From Microcebus murinus (lineage: Eukaryota; Chordata; Mammalia; Primates; Cheirogaleidae), in NCBI RefSeq assembly GCF_040939455.1, contig NC_134129.1, forward strand, positions 21,714,001-21,778,000: a stretch of DNA of 64,000 nucleotides, in the 5' to 3' direction. A model generated the notes under the pieces. It searched no databases, had not been told where the DNA came from, and worked only from the letters and a program-made list of their open reading frames with translations. The translations under genes were made by a program, and so were the position numbers. How positions within the stretch are numbered: position 1 is the first letter of the stretch; each line of letters starts with the position of its first letter. This document shows positions 50,062 through 62,074 of this stretch, piece after piece.

Positions 50062-50467
50062 GCCTGAAGGAACTATAGAATAAAAACATGGTGGAACTAT
50101 TTGCAAAGGGGATGATTTCTTTCAAGGTTGTGAGAAATGAAGACTGGCCACAAGAAGAAAATGCTTTTATACGAATTCAAAAAGAGAGATGCTTTTTCAT
50201 TCTGAGTCAAATTCAGGCCCTCAGAATGCTTAGCTTTTCCGTAAACTGGTTTATGGGTATCCACATTAAGCCCCCTGTTGGCTCCTATTTAGCGTATGAA
50301 CAAATGTGGAAATAGAGAGGAAAACGGGTCAGTCCTGCACGAACGTGTCGTGCAGTGGAAGCACTTACTCTTTTTCGATTTCCCGTATAATGCCTGCTCG
50401 CGCGCCGCCGTATGCCAAGTAGTTTAATGGTGGCCGGCATCTAACGACCGCTTTCCTTGTCTTGCAG
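50061..50467 (+). other. Intron immediately upstream of the APBB2 exon
   Basis: Unique DNA with CpGs near 50395-50445 (CTCGCGCGCCGCCG) and a pyrimidine tract TTTCCTTGTCTTGCAG serving as acceptor. Confidence 0.7.
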
Positions 50468-51286
50468 CTGGCTCAGGCGTGGGCACCCGGGCGGCGTTTA
50501 TGGCCAGCGGCAGCCCCGCGGACGTTTCCCATCGGAGCGGCCCGGCCACACCACCCAACACCCTTCTCCTCCGCTCCTCCCACAACGAGCTGCTCAACGC
50601 CGAGATAAAACACACGGAAGCCAAGAACAGCACGCCTCCCAAATGCAGGAAAAAGTACGCCCTCACTAACATCCAGGCGGCCATGGGCCTCTCGGACCCG
50701 GCCGCCCAGGCCCTGCTGGGCAGCGGCTCTGCCAACATCAAGCTGGTGAAGAATGGGGAGAACCAACTCCGGAAGGCCGCGGAACAGGGGCAGCAGGACC
50801 CCAACAGGAACGCGGGCCCTGCCGCCGTCATCAACATCACTTCTGAGAAGTTAGAGGGGAAGGAGCCCCACCCCCGGGACTCCCCGGACGGCGAGATTTT
50901 GCCCTCCCAGCCCAGGAGAACTAAGAGCTTCCTGGATTACTATGCAGACCTGGAGACCTCCGCCAGGGACCTAGAGCTGGGCCAGGGCCACGGCCACGGG
51001 GCTGGGGAGGACAAGCCCCAGCCGGGCCAGAGCCAGGCCCCCACCGACGTGGGCCACGGCGAGTCGCTGCTGCAGAAGCCAAACAAGCCCCAGGCCAGCC
51101 CCGAGGACGGCCCGGCAGCCACCGTGTCGTCCAGCCCGGAGACCAAGAAGGATCATCCTAAGACAGGGGCCAAAACGGATTGCGCCCTGCACCGCATCCA
51201 GAACCTGGCCCCCAGCGACGAGGAGGAGTCCAGCTGGACCACCCTGTCCCAAGACAGCGCTTCCCCCGGCTCCCCGGACGAAACAG
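50468..51286 (+). CDS. APBB2: APBB2 (FE65-like 1) internal coding exon, N-terminal pre-WW region
   Basis: I recognise this exon as part of APBB2, a cytoplasmic/nuclear adaptor that binds the amyloid precursor protein tail through its PTB domains. Hallmark segments are STPPKCRKKYALTNIQAAMG near residue 55, RRTKSFLDYYADLETSAR near residue 150, and LAPSDEEESSWTTLSQDSAS near the end. The exon follows a pyrimidine tract ending in TTGCAG (50462-50467) and ends in ACAG before the donor GTACCC at 51287. It is 819 nt with phase 1 at both ends: the first two bases complete a split codon and the last G starts another. The frame is open throughout. It holds no folded domain; the WW domain should start in the next exon, which is not in the window, and neither is the exon bearing the usual start codon. 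ATG 50500-50502 is internal in the family's long isoform. The sequence is strikingly GC-rich, with many G/C third positions and a low-complexity GHGHG patch. Known from family: WW-PTB-PTB architecture of about 750 residues. Confidence 0.93.
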
Positions 51287-52232
51287 GTACCCCCCCCCCA
51301 CCGGACAGGTGCAGCTGCGGCTGGCACTGTCTCTTGGTGTTTCCACTCCCGACCTCGGGAAGATCCGACCAAGAAGGTCCATTGACAGGCAGAGAGGAGC
51401 ATAAGCCTCTTGGGGGTGAAACCAGGCGATTCGTACGGAGAATAGCGTTAGATTCCTCAACCGCAGTTTAGGTGAATTTCCTTTAGGCAAATTATCTAAA
51501 AGTTTGTTTGTTCTGGTTGTTCTTATTTTACTTTTGTAAAAATAAACAGGTCCTTGGTGCTAAGCACCGTGAGTCGTTATCTATGTAGAAATCGTACTGC
51601 CAGTACGTGGGTGAACTGTTTCTATAAGCTATCTAGAAATGTTGGGTTTCGTTAAGCAAGACAATATAAGACATAGTTTCCGGGAGCAGGGACTGATCTT
51701 ATGTAATCAGGAGAACCAACTATTTTGGACTCAGAACCAACTATTTAAAGCCCTCAGAAGAAGTTATTTATACTGAAGCTAATGGAAAGTTAAAAATTTA
51801 AAACTTTAGCTGTCTGTTCATTAAAGACATTCTTCTTTTGACCTTTACTGGGGAATATTTTGTTATATTTTATTATAGCCTTGTTCAAGTAATATAATAT
51901 TTGAAAGTGAGAAGATGGCATTTCTTGTAAAATATATTCAGAAGTTTAGGATTTTAACTAGTCTAATTGAGATCAGTCTTTTTGTACTTTTGTCTATTAT
52001 ATTGGTAACAACTTTGACTTAGTCTGAGATGTTAAATTGTGACAGAAATGAACAGGGTCCTAAAAGTCAGCTACTTTTACTCTCAGTTTCTCATACTCAT
52101 GAGATTGCAAGACATGGAGAACTTTGTGGCATCTGAATTTGTTGTAAACAAGCACTTTTTGTAAATTTGTTGTAAAAAAGCTTATTTCTTTAAAGCAGCC
52201 CAGAAGGTACCCAGTGGGTCCCAGGGCTCTGC
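51287..52232 (+). other. Intron downstream of the APBB2 exon
   Basis: Starts with the donor GTACCC and a C-run; the exon frame stays open to a stop at 51469-51471. The rest is AT-rich and unique. Confidence 0.7.
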
Positions 52233-52234
52233 TA

Positions 52235-52718
52235 CCCTGTTTCCCTGAAAATAAGACCTACCGATAAAATAAGCCCTAGCAGGATGTCTAAGCATGTGTG
52301 CAATAGAAGCCCTACCCCGAAAATCAGCCCTAGGGGTGGGCGTGGCTATGAAAATCAGCCCTAGTGAGGGGCGTGGCTGCGCAGCGCATCTGCACAACCC
52401 GTGCGTGTCGTCGCGGAGCGGGAAAGAACACGAGCAGCCCTTCTCATCCGCCCCGTGAGAGCTCTAGTGCTCCACAGGAGAGATCGGGGCCAGTGGCTCT
52501 AAAGGAAACAGAGTCGCAAGACATTCAGGATGGGATTCGGGGTTTGGAGAGTGAGGATGATGTTCCAGAAGAAGACGACTTCACTCTATTTGAATCAATG
52601 GAGATGGTTGTAGCATACTCAAAAAAAAAAAAAAACACATCCCCTGAAAATAAGCCCTAGGGTGTCTTCTTGAGGAAAAATAAATACAAGACTCTGTCTT
52701 ATTTTCGGGGAAACACGG
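52235..52718 (+). mobile_element. TA-target MITE, copy 12 (core A, 2 satellite units)
   Basis: About 950 bp downstream of the APBB2 exon. TA on both sides; left end CCCTGTTTCCCTG. The open frame 52364-52660 carries SEDDVPEEDDFTLFESM. Confidence 0.92.
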
Positions 52719-52942
52719 TATGTGAGCAGTGGTACCAGGTAGATTTTTGCCGGGTGCTAAATGTGCAGAGCAGAGAAGGGTCATGAAGTGCCGCGTAAGC
52801 AAGGCATTACTGGGCTCAGAGGGCTTGTGCTGATGCGAAGAGACAGTAGAATTGAAAAACAAATGGGTGTAGAGAAGCAGAGGAGCGGTGAGCACCTAGG
52901 GAGAAGAAACTAGAAGGAAGCAAAAGAATAGGTTGCTCTAAC

Positions 52943-53103
52943 GCAGTACTCTCAAACATTTTTTGGTCTTGGGGGGCCCCCGTGAAAGTCTCAATTTATT
53001 GAGAATCCTAAAGACTTTTTGTTTATGGGGGTTTATATCTATCGATATTTAAAAGTTGTTTATCTAAAAAATTAGAATAAGAAACCCATTCATGTCAACA
53101 ATA

Positions 53104-53135
<32 letters not shown>

Positions 53136-54555
53136 GAGACAGAGTCTCGCTTTGTTGCCCAGGCTAGAGTGAGTGCCGTGGCGTCAGCCTAGCTCACAGC
53201 AACCTCAAACTCCTGGGCTTGAGTGATCCTTCTGCCTCAGCCTCCCGAGTAGCTGGGACTACAGGCATGCGCCACCATGCCCGGCTAATTTTTTATATAT
53301 ATATATTAGTTGGCCAATTAATTTCTTTCTATTTATAGTAGAGACGGGGTCTCGCTCTTGCTCAGGCTGGTTTTGAACTCCTGACCTTGAGCAATCCGCC
53401 CGCCTCGGCCTCCCAAGAGCTAGGATTACAGAACAATACAGATTTTTTTAAGTGAAAAATAACTATTTTTTCCAAAACTAACAACATCTTAGAAAAGTGA
53501 CATCGTTGTATGTATTTGAAAGTCTTTTTAATGTCTGTTTTAATTGAAGGTGGCTGGATTCTCTTACCTCCTTCTATCCTTAGTGTGTCTCAGTTAGTTG
53601 TTTTGCTGAACTAGGTGAAGAAAATCCTGCCGGCCTCGTAGAGATATGTAGGGGGGAAAATCGGAATATTTTATAGCCTTTCAGGCGATTATTGATATTC
53701 TTTTTAGGTGTTACACCAAAATTCCATAATATAATAGTTTCTTAAAGGTTAGTTTGCAATGTGCAGTCTGAAACCATAATCACTGTTTTGTGCTCTGTGG
53801 TATTAAAATCTATTGGTCTGCTGTACATTTCCAATGGATATCTATCCATACATAATTTGCGACATCATGCACTTTTTATTTGGAAAATACTGGTTCAGCG
53901 AGTTATGAAGATCCTGCAAAATGTTAACACATTTCACGATACAATATGAAAACATTACATTCGCTAATCTCACTGTCTCCTCAGAAAAGTCTTTCATTAT
54001 CGGGAAGCTGTCAGGCTCACAGTGGCGGATGCTAGTTTTCCAAAATTCTGATTTTTGCTTGAAAGCTCGCATTTGATCATTGCCAACCAACAGTGTCGGT
54101 TTGTTTTCCTTGAAGTGACAGGCTCACCTCGTTTGTTTTTCGGAAGATGTCTACCCAGTATCTAAATGTGACCAACCGTAGTTTGTCAGTTGTTTCTTCC
54201 AAGTAAAAGCTGTGTTCTATGCAGGAGCAGCTAGTTCAGCTTGCAAACCGGTCGCTTGCATGCTTTCTCCTTAAAATGAGTCCTACTTTGGGATGCGGAA
54301 GTGCTCTGTGTATTTGCTTTGCGTAACTGCCTTGTGTATGTGCTTCGTTAAGAAGACATATACTTAAGGGTTGAGATTTAATAAAATCAGCGATATTTTA
54401 CTGATTCATCAAGGACTTTCTGAGGGTGAATGGGATTGAAAAACAGGGCGACCACTACTATCTTGCTTTGTTCTTAGATGCCAACAATATCACCCACCTC
54501 TTTTGTGCATGCACCCCGTCACTTAACTGTCAACGCAGTGCAAAAGATTGTCTAG
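52943..54555 (-). pseudogene. Degraded hAT (Charlie-like) transposase element, interrupted by an Alu
   Basis: The minus strand reads as a decayed hAT transposase. An open piece at 54090-53842 contains KSEFWKTSIRHCEPDSFP. Further 3', the frame with stops shows MEFWCNT and then PPYISTRPAGFSS, which resemble the C-terminal hAT dimerisation region. A TIR-like end CAGTACTCTCAAAC lies at about 52943. The 5' end of the element was not defined; related sequence fades near 54550, where MITE copy 13 begins. Many stops and frameshifts show it is long dead. An Alu with its own target duplication sits at 53107-53431. Confidence 0.65.
53107..53431 (-). mobile_element. Alu inside the hAT fossil
   Basis: Lacks the last ~20 bases of the left arm, yet is flanked by AACAATACAGATTTTTT on both sides, so it inserted already truncated. 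Confidence 0.93.
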
Positions 54556-54557
54556 TA

Positions 54558-54957
54558 CCGTGTTTCCCCCAAAATAAGACCTACCCGTAAAACAAGCCCC
54601 AGCGGGATGTCTAAGCATGTGCACCATAGAAGCCCTACCGCGAAAATCAGCCCTAGTGATGGGCGTGGCTGCGCAGCGCGTCTGCACAACCCATGCGTGT
54701 CGTCGCAGAGCAGGAAAGAACACGGGCAGCCCTTCTCATCCACCCCGTTGTGACAGCTGCTATCCCAGAGGTGACCGGAAAGGTGCGGGCAGCCCCACCA
54801 ACAAGCTCGGCTCCCCCTGTCGGGTCCCGGCCATCCTGTGCGTGCTGCAAGCTGAGGCTTCGAGGGGAAAAGAACACATCCCCTGAAAACAAGCCCTAGG
54901 GTGTCTTCTTGAGGAAAAATAAATAGAAGACCCTGTCTTATTTTCGGGGAGACATGG
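54558..54957 (+). mobile_element. TA-target MITE, copy 13 (core B, 1 satellite unit)
   Basis: TA left flank; decayed right end CATGG followed by CA. Alternative core from GTGACAGCTGCTATCCCAG to CAAGCTGAGGCTTCGAGG, then the common right end. Its left part abuts the hAT fossil to its left. Confidence 0.9.
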
Positions 54958-54964
54958 CATGTGT

Positions 54965-55110
54965 TGGGTTCTGTCTAAGCATGATGGAATTTAATCATCA
55001 CTGTAATCCTGCAGACTGGAGGCCACCTATTTTTTTTTTTTTTTAAGAGAGCAAGCTGCTGAATCTTTGAAGATTCGTGGGTAAAGTTGCACAGCCAAGT
55101 GACCAAAATG
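54965..55110 (-). repeat. MIR SINE, diverged
   Basis: TTTAATCATCACTGTAATCC and AAAGTTGCACAGCCAAGTG in reverse MIR order, with a T-run at its centre. Confidence 0.5.
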
Positions 55111-56064
55111 ATCAAGTCACACTGAGGTCTGTCTTATTTAAGAGTCATGCCCCATGTGCCCTTTTTCTGTTGTTTTAGATACCTGAGAACGAGAATGAAA
55201 GTCAGACGTGTGAACATGCAACAATAAAGAGGAAGGGAGGCTTTTCCTGTTCCTGGAGCACGAAATATCAGTTTCTCAAGGTCCTTTTTGGGCCCTTCTC
55301 CGTATGTGACATAGTTTTGGCCTTTTGTGTGTGTTCTTTGGTTTTCTTCTTCCCTTTCCCAGTTGAATGGACAGTCCACTGGAGATCTCTTTGGGGCCTG
55401 GACTTGCTCTTCCTGAGTGCCCAGCGACTGCTGTCTGTGTTGCCACTGGGTGGGCAAGTCTACCTGGGTGACATTTGACCTGTGAATGTGGCGTCTGCCA
55501 CCCAACCCCCGGGACACACAGGGTGGGGACGCTCCCCTGACACAGAGAACCACCCTGAAGCTTCGAGTAACAGAATCCGGCTCTGTAGTAGGCTTTACGA
55601 CAGTCTGTTCAACGCATGCACTTCCGTACGCCACCCTAAGTTGATCCTTGGAGCACAGCAGAGGACAAACGATCAAATACGCAATTTAACAGAGTAAACA
55701 CGTAGCTAGTTTGAAAACCCGACATATTTGGGATGGCTTTGGGAGAAGATGCACTTTCTTTTCTACTCCAGGGAAATTAAAAAGTCTTGTGTTTTATCGA
55801 TGTCCACTAAGCTCCTCTGCACATGGTTTTTATAAGAGCTAAGTGGTGACAGAAAGGCCATAATTTTGGGGAGCACTGAGTTTTAGATGCAGAGGCCGTG
55901 GTTTGGCTTCCAGGAAGTGAACCCCGTCTGCAGAGGGGTCCCCACCTTTGGGAGGGTCCGCTCTGCTGTGATCAGCAACCAGCTGAGGGAAAGCACCCTC
56001 TCTGAGCTTTGCTGGGCTTTCCTTCCGCCCCAGGCTCTTGGAAAGTACAGGAAGAGGTAAGGTA
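55111..56064. other. Unique intronic DNA
   Basis: A 180-codon minus-strand frame (55134-55676) lacks any recognisable domain. Confidence 0.4.
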
Positions 56065-56066
56065 TA

Positions 56067-56515
56067 CCATGTTTCCCCGAAAATAAGACAGGGTCTTATA
56101 TTTATTTTTCCTCAAGGAGACATCCTAGGGCTTATTTTCAGGGCATGTGTTATTATTTTAAAGTACAGTACAACAATCTACATTGATTCAGATATAGTTA
56201 AGTCATCTTCTTCTGGAAAATCATCATCACTCGCCAGACCCCGAATCCCATCCTGAATGTCTTGCGACTCTGTTTCCTTTAGAACCATTGGCCCCGATCT
56301 CTCCTGTGGAGCACTAGAGCTCTCACGGGGCGGATGAGAAGGGCTGCTCGTGTTCTTTCCCGCTCCGCAATGACAGGCATGGGTTGTACAGATGCGCTGC
56401 GCAGCCACGCCCGTCACTAGGGCTGATTTTCGGGGTAGGGCTTCTATTGCACACATGCTTAGAAATCCTGCTGGGGCTGATTTTATGGGGGGGTCTTATT
56501 TTCGGGGAAACATGG
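56067..56515 (-). mobile_element. TA-target MITE, copy 14 (core A, 1 satellite unit)
   Basis: TA flanks; ends CCATG and CATGG are complementary. The frame 56178-56456 (minus) is open, but the acidic tail has diverged (ASDDDFPEEDDLTISESM), which suggests an older or distinct copy. Confidence 0.91.
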
Positions 56516-56774
56516 TAGTATCACTGGACAGCTGCCTCCCTGGAGAATCCAAGCAAGTAACAGTGATCGCTGACTGTTACCACTCTGTGTCCGTAAACAA
56601 GGTGGAAATGGTGGATATATTATCAGCCTCTTTCTTCTCTACTCCTCTGGAAAATCGATTTGTTTCTTTACCCACTGTATGGACATTGAAACATCCGAGA
56701 AGAAAAGACTTTTGGTGTCAGAAGAAAACTCCTTATTGATTTAACATGCATCACAGTAATATTAATTGTATTTA

Positions 56775-57174
56775 CTGTGTTTCCCCGAAAATAAGACCTA
56801 CCTATAAAATAAGCCCTAGCAGGATTTCTAAGCATGTGCGCCATAGAAGCCCTACCCCAAAAATCAGCCCTAGTGACGGGCGTGGTTACCCAGCGCATCT
56901 GCACAACCCGTGCGTGTCGTCGCAGAGTGGGAAAGAACACGAACAGCCCTTCTCATCTGCCCCGTCGTGACAGCTGCTGTCCCAGAGGTGACCAGAAAGG
57001 TGCGGGCAGCCCCACCAACAAGTTCAGCTCCCCCTGTCGGGTCCCGGCCATCCTGTGTGTGCTGTAAGCTGAGGCTTTGAGGGGAAAACAACACATCCTC
57101 TGAAAATAAGCCCCAGGGTGTCTTCTTGAGGAGAAATAAATAGTAGACCCTGTCTTATTTTGGGGGAAACACGT
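56775..57174 (+). mobile_element. TA-target MITE, copy 15 (core B, 1 satellite unit)
   Basis: TA flanks; left end CTGTGTTTCCCCG. Alternative core matches copies 6 and 13. It lies only 260 bp from copy 14 and in the opposite orientation. Confidence 0.91.
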
Positions 57175-57198
57175 TATACCATGTACTAGCCCCTGGCA

Positions 57199-57537
57199 TT
57201 TTATTTTATTTTATTTTATGACAGAGTCTCACTCTGTTGCCCAGGCCAGAGTGAGTGCCGTGGCATCAGCCTCGCTCACAGGAACCTCCAACTCCTGGGC
57301 TCAAGCCATCCTCCTGCCTCAGCCTCCCGAGTAGCTGGGACTACAGGCAGGCGCCACCATGCCCTGCTAATTTTTTCTATATATGTATTTAGTTGGCCAA
57401 TTAATTTCTTTCTACTTTTAGTGGAGACGGGGTCTCGCTCTTGCTCAGGCTGGTTTCAAACTCCTGAGCACAAATGATCCGCCCACCTCGGCCTCCCAGA
57501 GTGCCAGGATGACAGGCGTGAGCCACCGAGCCCGGCC
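57199..57537 (-). mobile_element. Alu
   Basis: Flanked by CCCCTGGCA copies; tail is (TTTTA)n. Confidence 0.93.
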
Positions 57538-57814
57538 TCCCCTGGCAAAACAAAAGGGTGTGTTTCAAGGAATTATGAAGCTTTAATTCCTTTGAATGCG
57601 AGGACAGTGTATATCAGCAAGAGGCCTTTCAGCACAAGTGCAGCGGGAACAACGCACCTCGGACTGAGCCTGGCTCTGCAGCTCCGGGGATCGTGCGTGT
57701 GGCTATGATTCGGCTTTGAAACTCTTGTGTGGGAACTGGCTTCTTCAAGTGGGGGCACAGTGGCTTAGTCATGGCAACCGCTCGTTTCTCACCCACCCTG
57801 GGAACAGTGTGTTC

Positions 57815-57960
57815 ACATCCATTATCTCATTCAAGTCTCAAAATAATCCTGCATATCATGACTCCGATTTTTCAAACCAGGAAACTGAGGTTTGGAGAGC
57901 TTGATTTCATCTGATGACTACTGCCAGTGTTTGGATGCAGAATCTCATTTTAGTGCAGTG
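57815..57960 (-). repeat. MIR SINE
   Basis: TATCTCATTCAAGTCTCAAA, ATCCTGCATATCATGAC and CAGGAAACTGAGGTTTGGAG are reverse MIR phrases. Confidence 0.65.
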
Positions 57961-59629
57961 GAAAACCACAGAATCTCAGCGTCTGAAGGGACCTCAGCCT
58001 TTATGTATGCTGCTGTCCCTTCCAACTCCCTTCTGTTCCGTCCTAGAGAGACGGTTGTTCGGCACATGCCTAGGGCGAGCCCGTGAGCTTCTTAGACAGA
58101 TGGTTGATGGCTCACAGAATCATTCACAGATCACGGAGTTCTAAGAACAGGGCAGTCACAAGCGTGGTTGTCCTTGTCTACTTTGCAAAGCTCTTCTACT
58201 TTTTCCATCTTGCGGTCTTCAGCCAGAAGCACCATGGCAATTCTCCCGTCCGACTTAGGAGAGTTAGTTAGACACACAGAGACTGTGTTCGGCGGTCCTT
58301 ACTTTTGCAAAAAAAAAAAAAAGATGACTGTCTAATTTTAAACGTATTTCAAAGGCTTAGTCATTGGATTGAAATGTCAAATCTAAAATAAGGGTTATGA
58401 AATATTAAATAGACCATCTTATCCTTTAGGGCACAAATCAATACCTAAAGAGAACAGAGCACATTAAAATAAAGAACTGGTTCAGTAAAAATTCGTAATC
58501 AAACCATCAGAGCTTCCTGCTGATGATTTTGTAACTTTAGATTTTTAAAAATCGCTGAGCCGAGGAAGAAAACAACTTTGTACAATTTTATTGCCAGATT
58601 CTGAAGTTCGTTTTGTGCCTGTCAAGTTTCAAATCCTTTAAACTTTGATAGGAAATCGGATATCTGAGTAGTGAAAACTATAGATTTATTATTATTATTA
58701 TTTTGACACATATACTTGGTATCATATTGTTGAACTTTGAGTCTTTATTTTCAAGTGGGTAAAATGTCAAGATGCGGGAAAGAGTTAAAATTTTTACCTA
58801 CTACTTCTCTTGAGAGTAGTAATTTCTTAGGAGACGGGAATTTAATTTTACTCCTATACCATGCAAAAAAAAAAAAAACAAGTTTCTTGGTCCTTTTGGC
58901 TGATGCGATTTTTGGCTTTGCTTTAAGTTATCGATCACGGTTAAAAAGGGGAGGGGATTTTCTGATGAGAACAGCACTCCCTTTAATAGCCTTTCGCAAA
59001 ATCAATTCCCACCATTCCTGCCGTGCTCCTTTGGGGTATTGACAGGTAAGAGCCTTGGGAGCAATTTTTGTCTCCTAAATTTATCCTAATATAAGTTTTT
59101 CATTATTTTATACCTCCGTGTTTATTCAAACCGTTTGAAATAAAGATCTTCCTTTCGAATGGTTTCTTCGGTGCTCGCAAGAGGGCTGTGGGAAAGGTCT
59201 TGCTATTCAGGCATCGCTCTTGGGTGATGGGCTGACACAGTAGATTCCGGGTCCGAAGTCCCTTCTCTCTAGATCTCAGCTCTTGAGTGAGTCCCGTCCT
59301 GCCTCAGTGGCTCCCGCTACCCGTCCCGCGTGCTGCCCAGGCGGAAATACACGGGAGAGGTTGTTTCATTCTCCCACACAAAATCTGATTCTACTCGGAC
59401 TAGTCAACTCAACTCTCGTTTACACGGGAAGCTGCTTGCCTTGATTTAAATGGGAAGCTCCCTGGAGGCGTGCGAGGAACGATGGGAGACTCCTGGGAAC
59501 TGGGGCTCGGAAACCCAGAGGATGCTGGTCGCAGAGCAGTGGGGAGTGGATTTCAGGGTTGCAGCCGGAGACTGTGAGCCGTCTCTGATTGCATACGGTG
59601 TTTCATCCGTCATATCCTGCTTCTGGTTT
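57961..59629. other. Unique intronic DNA
   Basis: Contains a short (ATT)n at 58687-58702; 59150-59620 is moderately CpG-rich. No exon seen. Confidence 0.4.
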
Positions 59630-59966
59630 CGAATCATTTTTTTTTTTTTGAGACAGAGTGTCACTGTGTTGCCCAGGCTAGAGTGAGTGCCGTGGCGTCA
59701 GCCTCGCTCACAGCAACCTCCAACTCCTGGGCTCAAGCGATCCTCCTGCCTAAACCTCTTGAGTAGCTGGGACTACAGGTATGCGCCACCACACCTGGAT
59801 AATTTTTTCTATAGATATTAGTTGGCCAATTAATTTCTTTCTATTTATAGTAGAGACGGGGTCTCACTCTTGCTCAGGCTGGTTTCGAACTCCTGACCTC
59901 GAGCAATCTGCCCGCCTCGGCCTCCCAGAGGGCTGGGATGACAGGCGCGAGCCACCGCGCCCGGCC
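59630..59966 (-). mobile_element. Alu
   Basis: ATATCCTGCTTCTGG is duplicated on both sides. Confidence 0.93.
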
Positions 59967-61146
59967 TATATCCTGCTTCTGGATTATGTCAGAAGATTTT
60001 TTTTTTAAGTCTTATTGTTTTGTTGGGCTGGCAGGGGAATCATAAATAGAGGAAATGAGCTATTGTGAGTAGATGCGGTAGCTTGGAAAGATTGTCTTAC
60101 ATTCAAGTTCTTCTTGGCTTTCCTGTGGTCCAAGTGTCGAAGATTGAAAACGGTGACTGCCAGAGCTTGAAAGTTTTCAAACAGAGCTGGAATCCATTAC
60201 AAAACCCCTGTTTTCTCCTTCACCTGTCGTTAGTCTCTTCTCTGGGACAACCTCTTAATAACTCGAGCTGGAAAAGGCTGTACTCAAGACAGTATGAATC
60301 AGCAGGCTCATTCCAGACAAACGCTTTTAGTTCAAAGTAGCGTTTCACTGTAGCGAAATACAAACTGGATCTGGAGACTCGTAATTATTATCAGTGGTGT
60401 TTTTCTCGTAGAATGTATATCCAGAAATGCTTTGCTCAACTTTCTAGGAATGACTAGTATTCATCTTTTTTTTACCCAGCTTTGCTCTAATTCAAATTAA
60501 TTAATTTTGTGACATTATCTTTCTATTGTTTTAATACTTGGAGATTTAGTGTGGTGAAACTGCAACAGGATGAAAAAAAAAAAAAAAACCCTTATTTTAA
60601 TTTCAGTATATCTGGTAAGAAATCTGCCTTTAATAATGGCCCTGAGTTTTGTCTTTACCCCTTATTACAGACTGTGGATTAGTCGACATATTGAACATGA
60701 AATTCAATATAACCGAAGTGGATTTTGCAAGATGATGAAATCGATACTAACTGAAAAGGCATGCCCTGGTCGTAGCTGGCCCATGAGCCCTGGTGGCTCA
60801 CACGCAGGTGTTGCACAATCCTTTGAGCAGCCTCCTAAAACATTCTGCTTTCTCCGGAGAGTAATCCTGCTGAAATGGACTTCAGTTAACTCAGTTAAGC
60901 ATAGCTTAGCCCCTGTGGGTTGCTTAAGTATTTTTTTTTAAAACGATTCAGTAGGTAGTTTGAAATTTTAGTAATTTATTAATTGCATTTAAAAAGTCTT
61001 ATTTGTTGAAGACAAGGTTAGGCAGCATAGATGAACATAAACACATGATTTAAATTCATCTGTAAATGTACTTCCCAGAAGTGAGAACTATCGTGTATTT
61101 TATATATATCCTTTTAGATTTAGTTCTTTGGAACTATCTTTTTATT
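59967..61146. other. Unique intronic DNA
   Basis: An A-run at 60571-60587; nothing else recognised. Confidence 0.4.
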
Positions 61147-61439
<293 letters not shown>

Positions 61440-61496
61440 GGAAACTATCTTTTTATATGTAAAATGGATATCTGTGTATCTAATAAAAGGGAATTT

Positions 61497-61828
<332 letters not shown>

Positions 61829-61974
61829 TTAAATATAATATTAGATATATGGATAAATTTGGATGTCAGCAAATATGCTTTTATTACACTATTTCCAAGG
61901 CTCTTTGTTAACTTGGGTGTGGAATGCCATAATTTATTTGATTAGTTCCATTGTTGGACATCTACTTTCTTACC

Positions 61975-62061
61975 TTTTTATTTTATTTCGGCATATTATG
62001 GGGGTACAGATTTTAAGGTTTCAATAAATGCCCTTTCACCCCCTCCCCCCACAAGTCTGAG
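61975..62061 (-). mobile_element. Very short L1 3'-end insertion with intact target duplication
   Basis: Only the last ~80 bases of L1 (CATATTATGGGGGTACAGA to CCCACAAGTCTGAG) are present. CATTGTTGGACAT occurs on both sides, at 61949-61961 and 62062-62074. An extra 12-13 bases lie between the left duplication and the T-rich tail. Confidence 0.85.
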
Positions 62062-62074
62062 CATTGTTGGACAT

